DNA of 64,000 nt from Epiperipatus broadwayi (Eukaryota > Onychophora > Udeonychophora > Euonychophora > Peripatidae): positions 2,439,478 to 2,503,477 of the forward strand of contig JAQFVV010006231.1 of NCBI GenBank assembly GCA_028023455.1, given 5' to 3'. The position numbers and the translations under genes are program-made. How positions within the stretch are numbered: position 1 is the stretch's first letter; every line of letters starts with the position of its first letter. The notes beneath the pieces were generated by a model. That model was given only the letters and a program-made list of their open reading frames with translations, searched no databases and had not been told where the DNA came from. This document shows, one piece after another, positions 53,709 through 64,000 of the stretch.

Positions 53709-55724
53709 CATTTTTGTAAATACAAGCTTATAAAAGTAATGTCACATTATATATGACTTGCTTTTTTTGATGATATATATATATATATAGTAATTTTTAA
53801 TGATATTACTTCACATTATGACCTACCCTTTTTAATCCTGAGAATTTTGGAATCCAAAATTTTAATTGATTTATTACAATTCTGATATATTAACAAAATT
53901 CTGAGAAAACAAGAATGTCACAAATTTTTGTATAATCAATGCTCTGTGTTATTTATACTATAGAACAATTTGAAGAATTTATATTTATTGTATTTTATTT
54001 AGTATTTTGAAGATTATTTATTTAATAAAGGTTCAAGTTAATTAATTTTTGTATTTAATATATTAAACAAATTTTATTAAATTTTATAATTATGACTAAT
54101 AACATATGTGTGAGACAGATGAATAGTAGAAGAGTTGAAGAATAACCTGCAAGAATATCATGAGATTACCAGTTTAACAGAAGATTATAATTTTTACTTA
54201 CATATCTTTGCATATAAAGAAACTATTTAATGTGGAAGCTAATTGCTGATATTTGGTTTCTAGAAGAAAGGACATATATATCAAAATAAACTCCTGTTTT
54301 ACCCTAGATTTTACTTATATTACAATAATTGTATTATATTCATGCTACAATATTTTTACGAATTAGTTACTTAAGAAATGGGTGCCTAGATGCATTGATT
54401 GCACATGTATTTATGCTTTTTGACATTTATTGCTCTCAGAAGTAAGGTTGAAGGAGTAGCTATATGTCATTTTTGTATATTAAAGGGTTTTTCAACATTT
54501 CATATTAATGTTGAATATATTGACTATTTATTAGTCTGCATTTAGAACAGATATTTGCCTGCTTAAGGAGTTTAAACTTCTTTGTATCAATAATTTAGTC
54601 TCTGTGGTCAAATTTCAATCTTTAGTGTCTACATAAATATATTGGACCATAAATAACGGTGGAATTTCATCTTTCTTGTTAATAGGAGGTTGCCTTGACA
54701 GCATATTGAGATTGTTGATTGTTATTGATATTGGGATTGTTTGCCTGGTTTTAATAATTGTATATATATTAACTTTGCTACGTATTTGTTTTTTGGATGT
54801 TTTATTTTCAAATGAAATAAATGTCTGTGAAGTTTATTGATATCAATAAAACTCATACAATAATAAAATTAAATATCACTAGTATATTGTAATACATTAG
54901 AATGAGAGAATTTTTTTTGCAATAGTAAATTTAATATAGTGTCCGATATTTTTCAATCATGAAATTTATGTTTGGTAATAATAATAAAAAGTGAAAATGA
55001 CATATTTACTATTATTCAAAATAGTGTAGTTTAATGGAGATAATTTCAGTCTCATAAGCTTGTTACTTTAGATTTTATTACTATAGATGAGTGGGAAAAT
55101 AGCAATTTGAACAATTGAATTATTACACTTAAATTATTATTTTGATATTTTAGAGTTATATATTCTCTTGAATAATTGATCATATGATAAAACAAATAGT
55201 AATTATTAAAGCTGCTTTATATATATGTTTGTTTGTTTTAAATAAGGATGAGTCAAAATTCAGAATCCTTACAAGATTTATTATATAAAGTAAATGTTTA
55301 AATGACTGCTATTTTCATTTAAAATGATATTTTATGAGAAAAAATAATTGAATGAAACAATGTATCTAATGGAAATATTGGTTTATTATGACAATTCTTT
55401 CAGTGAATTGCATATGGTTTTTTTTTACTAATGTGAACTGACACATGTAGAAGTTTCTTTTAGTTAATCTTTTTCTTAATCAACCATTCATATAATGCAT
55501 ATCAGAATAACTAGAGGCCATCTTTTGCTGTGTATTAATCTTCTCCCAAAGAACTCTTCTAAGACATCATCCTTGTCATGCATAAAAACAATATCTTTTT
55601 TTTATTAATAATGTATAGGCCATTCTGGAATTAAATAAAATGTAATAAATAAAAATATAAATTATAAATTAAAAATATTAATAAATAAAATTATAAGAAA
55701 TTCATATAGAGTGTGACTCTTAGT
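53709..55724. other. AT-rich DNA without recognisable genes
   Basis: I see no coding region or structured repeat. Confidence 0.5.
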
Positions 55725-56831
<1,107 letters not shown>

Positions 56832-56876
56832 AAATAGAATAGTTAATAATTCAAAAGATAAGTTAGAAAAAAATAA

Positions 56877-57260
56877 CGTAATATAATTTATAGAATTTTT
56901 TGTGGGTGTAACTTATCATATATAGGGGAATCTAGATGTAATATAAAGAAAAGAATTAAAGAACATAAATTTTTATATAAAAGAGTTTTGAAAAATGTAC
57001 AGATATGTAATGATAATAGTAATGAAGTCAAGTTATATACTGAATCTGTTTTTTATGATCATGATAGAAATTGTAATTTTAAGTTTAATTTTGATATAAA
57101 TAAAATAAAAATTTTAGGACAAGAGAGAGATAATGAAAAAAGAAAAATTAAAGAGGCAGTTTTTATTAATAGGTATAAAAATATGATAATAAATAGACAG
57201 CAAATGTTAGGATTAATGAATTGTGGGATATTTAAATCGACATGTGTTTCTGGTTGGTAA
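56877..57260 (+). pseudogene. PLE-C GIY-YIG endonuclease fragment
   Basis: An open frame from 56877 to a stop at 57258-57260. It reads IIYRIFCGCNLSYIGESRCN (the YK/YR...C...YIGE catalytic start), IKKRIKEHK (Arg and EH block), FYDHDRNCNFKF (H...H/D block), KILGQERDNEKRKIKEAVFI (the catalytic Glu) and INRQQ (the conserved Asn). All GIY-YIG motifs occur in PLE order. The RT upstream is missing; the open frame begins 50 bp after the microsatellite, with no good start codon. It diverges clearly from PLE-A and PLE-B, so it represents another PLE lineage. Confidence 0.85.
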
Positions 57261-57411
57261 TAGATGATTCCATTTTGAAAGTTGAGTTGAAAATGATTAT
57301 GAATATAATCGAAAATATTTCTTTATGAGTTTTTATTGAGTTTTTATTTATATTGTATTATAAATTGTTTACCATTGTTTGGAATATATTTAAGTTTTGT
57401 TATATATATAT
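57261..57411 (+). mobile_element. PLE-C tail up to insert Z3
   Basis: AT-rich sequence after the PLE-C stop with CATTTTGAAAGTTGAGTTGA and GAAAAT, in the same place as the hammerhead-like tail of PLE-B but too diverged to fold convincingly. It ends at the (TA)n where Z3 begins. Confidence 0.45.
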
Positions 57412-60400
57412 TATAACCGAGTAAACAGGGAGGGAAGAGCGAGCAAGAGGTAGATATATAGATAACAGGCACCAAATTGTAACTTTAACAGAACAGCTTC
57501 TGTACCGATTCGATGGAGTTATAGATTTTCAAATTATGGATTTATAAGGGAAGCAATTTATTAACTTCTAAAATAATTTTAACTTGCAAAATATCTAGAT
57601 TTAATTCTCTTTTTAAATTAAATGGTTTCTTAAATCAAGCCAGCCAAACTGTAACACATAAAAGGGAATGGACTACTTGGCTAACATACACTTGTAAAGA
57701 ACAGTCACATGAATCAAACACAGTTGTTTTATATCTCACATAGAGTAAATAAAATACCAATCCCCTATCGCTTATGCTTAAGGTTCTACAATTGCTCTGG
57801 TAACTCATGTCGTGAACACCGAGAATTGTACTAATAATGAACATTCTAAAATACTACCAATAATCTAAGAGAGGAGAAAAAATCCCGATTCATCCTCATA
57901 CACTTTAATGACCTTGGTATTCTCCACATAAATCACCAACACCATAGTTACAATTAATTTATTTCCAACATTCACTTCTCTACACTCTCCTCTTCCACTA
58001 AACTTTACTATCTTTAACGTCTACACACTGTTGTATAAATAAATAGTCTTATTAATTTAATTAATTTATAATACCACTTTAATTCTGTAACAATAAGTTC
58101 ATGAGCTTTTATTTCAAAATTGAAAAATTATAGTCTCAGGGTTTGAATCAGGAATGCAAAATTTCTATTGGAGATTTACAAATTTATTGTTGACCATTGA
58201 ATGCTATTCCAGCAATATAACTTAAGTAGACCTACGCTTGATCTCTGAGCTAATATCTACTTTTCATCAACCAATAATAATAACAATAAAATCTTATAAA
58301 TTACTAAACAGTTAACTAAAATAAAATATTTTACCAACTTTAAATTTTGAACTAGATTACTATTGTCTGGGAGCGCATTCAAATACCAGAAGTGGGAAGA
58401 GGGATTTTATGTCCACTCAAGATATTAATCACAACTCAATAAATTTATAAAAATGAAAATAATAATTAATTGAAAAGTAAATCTCCTTCTAGATGTTTGC
58501 TGTGTAATCATAATAATTTGTAATGCAAGTTATGAATGTTTTTTAAAGCAAATTTCGAATTTCAGAAAGAAAAATATTAATTTATTAATCAAACTTTTGC
58601 AATGTGTCTGTACCAGAATAAGCATTAAAACATTTATCTAAAATTGCATATGATTAAGATTTCTGGATTTCGTGGGTACCAAAACATTAAGATACAAAAA
58701 CATAATTTAATTAACACATAATATTTATTAACAACTCAAGTTGTAAACTACCAAATTTTAATTAACATAGCATTGTAGCAATCCAATTAACAAACAAAAT
58801 ATTTACAGTGGATTTAAAATCACTATGGAGAATATGATCCTGCTTTTGTGCTTAGTAAGATATTTCTACATGGCATGCCTCTATCAACATAGCTTTACAT
58901 GAACTTAAATAAAATAAATATATATATATCTCAACCAGTAATACTTTTGCTGATTTAGAAACGTTTCCCTGGAAGACATATTCCTTAAAATTAGCAAATT
59001 AAAAATAACTTTTAATTAATTCTATTTATCAAAAGAAATATATGCCTCTTGATGCTACTGACTTTACAAACCAAATATCATAAATTGTTTCATTAAATAT
59101 TAATGATCACACTGATGTAATTAATGACTCAGGTTTAAACTTACAACTTTTAGTTACTCCTTTAAATTGTAGCTTGTCTGTTCATTTGATACCTTAATTT
59201 CAAGCTTTAAATCAACTAATTATTCTAGAGGTTACACTCATGCACTTACATACACTAAATGCTTTCTATGTCCCAACATCAATAATAATAAAATATTAAT
59301 CTTACCATTCAAGCAATGACTTACAAGCTGGTTATGGTGTGCACTGCTTGTTTAGACTTTCAACATTAACCTTAAATTTTGAATGCTTATCGGTTTTATA
59401 AACGATGGTGAGCAAAGCTCAACCAAAGCATTATACATCAATTCTCAATTCACACTTAAATTAAAAAATGCCCTGAAGTAGTTAATACACTTCAATAGGA
59501 ATGACATAATGACCAACCATTAAATTAACAAAATCTCACACAAAAATATGGCTACAAATATATATCCATAAGGAAAATAAAACTACAAAGCACTACATCT
59601 GTAATGGCATGAACACAGGGTTCTCCTACTCTGAGGGCTATAAAATATGTTAGGATTCAGTCACTACACATATAAATATGGGTATGCACCAATCACTACA
59701 ACTATAACCTAGAATATATCTCTTATGGGATATATTGCCAGTGGAACTGGGAATACCTCCTCAATCTCCTACTACATTATTAAAATACTTAATACTTATA
59801 ATCATGAGAGAGCAACGCTCAACCTCTAAGGCAGTGGTAACCTAGCATACCTTGAACAAACATGGTCATTCACAAACATCACTTAGTCTTGAGAGAACAG
59901 GGTTTGAATTCTCACTAATTACTATGTTGCCAATGTATAAAACCGATAATGCTGTAATAGTCAAATATGACTAGAATAAAATAATTTTAAAAAATTATCG
60001 AATCCTTAAATAATTACGAAATAAGAAATGTGCATCACTTTTCAACATATAACAATTATATTTAAATCTCTCATCATCCAGGACATAGTAATATCAAAAT
60101 CTTAAGACTATATAAGTAATAAAATAAGTATAAATAATATTTGATAAATAATATCAATATTTACTTGTAAGCATAAAAGGAATATGAACCTCTCATATAA
60201 ACATCTCAAACTTTCACACAGACAAGTTATTCATATTACTGTAGCATTGAAATTAAATTTTAATGATATACAATGAAGAAGGCATAATTTACCCTACTAT
60301 AACCTAAATTTAATACCAGATATATTCAGTAATATAATTTAAATAATAAACACTAAAATAAGCTTTCACTACACATAATAAATCAATGAATAAAAAAATA

Positions 60401-62413
60401 AAGAGAAAAATTATATTTAAAAGTTTTTAGTACAGCCATCATTTATGATCTTCCATTCACTGTGACAATTTAGCATGATCATCATCCTCCCTGCGATCAC
60501 TTAAAATTAATCTACACATATTCTAAACACACACATATGACAGTATCTAAACACATAAATAGCCATAATTCCTTGTTACAAGATTATCCCAAAATTGTAC
60601 ACTTGTTTGGTAGCATTTTTTAAATTTAGAAAGCTCATTTTTTTATGAAGCAGCTGCACTATTCCTTAGGATCCTCAATAGTTTGCACATATTTTCTTTG
60701 TGAAGCATTCAATATTAAAACAAAATCACTTGATCTACAGTTGATTATTAAAATTACTCACAAGTTTAACAGCACTCCAAGGAACTCAGTTATTCCATGG
60801 TATTATAAGTTTGGCAATTACACTTTAGATATCCAGCTCAGCATTTATTACTACAATAAATTTTATAATTTCGTTTAATAATTTTCACTTATTCAGTTTT
60901 CTTTTCTCAATTAAATTACAGTTATTCAGGCATATTTTAAATTTTCTCTCATACAAGTAACAGTTTTTCTTTCATGACAGAAAATGAAAATGTGGATGCT
61001 TGGTCCAATCATTCTAGTTAGTGTTCACATTTAAGTCTTTTCCTTCGCTTTCTTAAATAAAGTCATTAAAATATTTTACATAATAAAACAGGTCTAACAA
61101 AATAAATATCAAAGAAAGATAATACATGTGATACTTCAGGTTGGAAAGCTTGGAAAGTCTGTTTCAGATGTACCATCCATTGATCAATTGTACAAAAATT
61201 TGCCATTTTTAGAATCCAGTTCATGATTGATTTCAGGAAGGGAACGCATACCTGATTTAGAGATTTATGTCAACATGCTTATAAAACTTATTATAATTCT
61301 ACTTTCACTACCAGTTTTAACAAAATATTAGGTCAGAAGCTGGAAACAAACTGAAGAATACAAAACCCACAGTAACAAAATAATAACAGCAATGAAAGAG
61401 AACCCACAGAACAGAACACCCCTTCCAAATAGTGTGTGGCCCTTTTATAATCTTTGGTTCTCACTCATCTTCAAACCAACCTCCTTGACCATTCACCCTT
61501 AGTTTTAACTTTTAATTGGTTATTACACCCAATGTTGATATTAATTATTCACACTACTAAATGATCACATGGTTTACTTGAGAATTTCCCGGTTTTAAAT
61601 TGTATAAAAAAAAAATCAGGAAACAATTGTAACAAACTGAAATGGAATTTTTATAATTTAGAATAATGTGTTTAATTTTACTTAAAATTTTATGACTGAA
61701 TATTATCAAATATTTATTTGAAATTAATATGAAATTGTAGTTCTATCAATTTGCTTTCAAATAATACCTTACATGAGACAAGAAAATTTATAATTGTCCC
61801 AATAAATAAAATTTTATTTATACCACCACACACACTTACTCATATACCAATACCCTTTCTAACTAACTATGGGAATTACAGGTAGCACTAAACCTATTAA
61901 ATAATATTAAATTTTACAGATTTAATCATATAAATTGATTACTAAATTGTATACAACTATTAGCAAGCTAAAATTTATGATCTAAACTGACATCGATCCC
62001 TTTCAGTTATCTACATTTTTTTATTAAATAAATATTACTTGTCAATCTTAACACTAAGCTCCCTCTACTTTTCAGGTACTATAATACTCAATCTCAACAG
62101 TTAAAAAGCATTTAAATTTACTGTGTGTTAGACTCTAAACTACCTATACACATTTAAACCCAACTTATACATTAATTTCTCTTTAAATACTCTACAACCA
62201 CAATTTATTTATACATTATATGTCTACTATAAGCTTTCCGATCCCTCTGATTCATTTAAACTACTATTATTTGTGAATTCTTTAATTTACTAGATTTCTT
62301 CTATGAGAATTTTTTTTTCTTTATTGATTTCTTCTATGAGAATTTTTTTTTTCTTTATTGAAAACTACATCTGCCACAAACTCAGCTAGCTTTGGCCAAA
62401 ACCAAAGGTTACA
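57412..62413. mobile_element. Z3: 5.0 kb non-coding insert in an (AT)n tract
   Basis: Begins TATAACCGAGTAAAC (compare TGTAACCG of Z1) and ends AAAGGTTACA followed by ATATATAT. It contains no recognisable coding region; the longest frames (57635-57844 minus, 60645-60878 plus) have no family similarity. It contains a 33-bp tandem duplication near its right end (62294-62360). Unlike Z1 and Z2, no uninterrupted copy of its flanks is in the window, so insertion is inferred from the shared termini. Confidence 0.55.
62294..62360 (+). repeat. Tandem duplication, period about 34 bp
   Basis: Two copies of GATTTCTTCTATGAGAATTT followed by a T-run and CTTTATT. Confidence 0.85.
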
Positions 62414-63059
62414 ATATATATATATATTTAAATAAGCATTTATTTTATATAGCGCTATGTTTATAATTGTAATACATTTAAAGATCAGCCTTTCAAGCTA
62501 TTGAGCATGCACTTTTTATGAGTGTTAATAATAAATGAATATTTTCATTCCCAACACGAGATATATTCTAATGGGATGGGAGTATTTGGGTGGTCATCCC
62601 TGGGGTGATGAATGAATATTTCAAATAAAATTATTTAATATAAAATATAAATTAATGACAAATAATATTATAAGAGCATGAGAGATTTTGAGAATTCTGA
62701 GAGATCAGCCCAGTTAAATCACTTATAAGCATAATTAACTATAAATTCTCCAGCATTATCAATAAGTAAAAGTAATACACATTCATCATCATGAATGATC
62801 AATAATAAAATAAATCAACAGTCAATCTTATGACTGTATTTGAAATGAATCTTCTGTAGATCAGGCTAACTATTTAGCCATTGTCAGCTTGGAGCAATTA
62901 TTTAAACATTAATTTGGATGCACCAACTTAGTACGCTTATCCATAAGAATATATAACCATAAAAACTATAATTCTGGGATATTAAAACATGCTGATCATC
63001 ATCAACACTGGCCACTTAGTACCTTAATGTATGGGTCAGCTACAAACTTAAATTCTAAT
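62414..63059. other. AT-rich DNA right of Z3
   Basis: Starts with (AT)n, the right flank of Z3. No gene or structured repeat seen. Confidence 0.45.
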
Positions 63060-63250
63060 ACACTACACTAAATAAAATGTAGTGCATGGGCTTTGAAGAA
63101 TGTAATCCTCATGACAAACCAGGACAATGTCATACTGTAATACCCCTGCACTAAAATACATTTCCTTTCCATATAATAGATCATTATGCATGAATCTAGC
63201 TCAGAGAACATAAGCTCTATAACTGTTACTGTGATCAAGAGATAATGCAA
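63060..63250 (+). repeat. X-family dispersed repeat
   Basis: Second copy of the repeat at 20365-20560: GTAGTGCATGGGCTTTGAAG, AAACCAGGACAAT, GCTCTATAACTGTTACTGTG, CAAGAGATAA. The open frame on the minus strand here is not a gene. Confidence 0.6.
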
Positions 63251-64000
63251 GCATAATATTTTAAACTCTTTTTAGAATTAAGTCCCTAGAATAATTTTAG
63301 AAATTGAATACAAGTTTATTAATAACAAAAAAGTAAATAAAGTTATGGTCTGAGAATATGGCTATACACTTATAAACCTTCTGATTTTGATTAATATACA
63401 AAATAAAAAATTATCACATTATGATTTACATAATATATAAAATTCAAGTTATTATATTGTAGTCTGTATAAATGTTCTAATAGGTTTACTTAAACATTTT
63501 CAGCACACAGACATGTGGCTAATAATTTCTGAACATATTGTCATAAAATAATAAAATAAATGATTAAAATTTACATATAAGTGTCTATCAGATAAGCATT
63601 GATATTTGCACATAGATGTGCAGTACAATTGATGGATATATTTCAATTATCATACAAAATACAATAATGATTAAAAATTTCAGTTATCACATTGTAATAA
63701 TATGAAAAATTTATACTTGATTTACTTAAAATACACATATATATAATCTGCACACATATGTGTGGTACAATAATTGATTTAACATATAAATGAAATTCAT
63801 CTATCATATTTGAATTTATTAAAATAATAAATGGCATTAATTTTTATAACATGTAATTAACATAAACATTTGTGCATGTAGAAATGTATGTGCACACTAG
63901 CATTTATATTATATATTTTAACTTGTCAAAATAATAAAGTTATTAAAATGTCCATTTTCACAATTAAATTCTTTGTTGAAAGTATATAACATTCACATGT
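63251..64000. other. AT-rich DNA without recognisable genes
   Basis: Nothing supportable up to the window end. Confidence 0.5.

Overview
This 64 kb window is very AT-rich eukaryotic DNA, most likely from an invertebrate animal. It has no intact host gene, rRNA gene or canonical tRNA gene, and no prokaryotic gene organisation. Nearly everything recognisable is a transposable-element relic: non-LTR retrotransposons, Penelope-like elements (PLEs), a hAT and a Merlin DNA transposon, fold-back elements, microsatellites, and many repeats carrying hammerhead-ribozyme (HHR) folds. The phylum cannot be fixed from the sequence. PLEs with GIY-YIG endonuclease, Merlin, hammerhead repeats and very long (TATC)n tracts together argue for a metazoan.

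Layout. 1-8.4 kb: AT-rich DNA with one GC-richer unidentified block (1.98-2.99 kb) and a tRNA-like SINE head (6.0 kb). 8.4-11.65 kb: a 5'-truncated L1-like LINE on the minus strand with a perfect 13-bp target-site duplication; it is broken by a 26-N gap and by an exact 13-mer of Illumina adapter. 12.7-14.3 kb: two hammerhead repeats and a large fold-back. 14.67-20.05 kb: a second LINE (minus strand) split by a 3.4 kb insert (Z1). 20.05-24.07 kb: a PLE tail split by a 3.8 kb insert (Z2). 26.0-26.3 kb: a minisatellite. 27.2-29.8 kb: two PLE copies joined head to head. 30.4-31.3 kb: a decayed LINE interrupted by a palindromic hammerhead repeat. 31.8-32.8 kb: a Merlin element with long terminal inverted repeats. 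34.4-37.5 kb: two tandem arrays of hammerhead repeats. 39.3-40.4 kb: two fold-back elements with hammerhead-like cores. 42.1-43.4 kb: the plus-strand, uninterrupted copy of the split LINE. 44.3-48.3 kb: more hammerhead arrays, one an inverted array of four monomers, with fold-backs between. 48.7-52.8 kb: a hAT transposon with an 8-bp duplication and ZBED-type transposase remains, itself carrying nested fold-backs, a short retro-insertion and a PLE. 53.4-53.7 kb: a short inverted-repeat element with a near-canonical hammerhead. 55.7-56.8 kb: more than 1 kb of (TATC)n, then a PLE GIY-YIG fragment. 57.4-62.4 kb: a third long insert (Z3).

Two systems look most worth following up. First, Z1, Z2 and Z3: 3.4-5.0 kb non-coding inserts that begin T(G/A)TAAC or TGTAAT, end GGTTACA, and each sit inside an (AT)n tract. 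For Z1 and Z2 the interrupted host repeat can be re-joined by comparison with an uninterrupted paralogue in the same window. Second, a set of hammerhead-bearing repeats in tandem and inverted arrays, with very short palindromic stem III helices as in PLE and retrozyme ribozymes. They probably depend on a PLE-type or other reverse transcriptase. One copy ends at the predicted ribozyme cleavage site, and the sequence variation at the stem II / core junction is explained by decay of one ancestral CpG.
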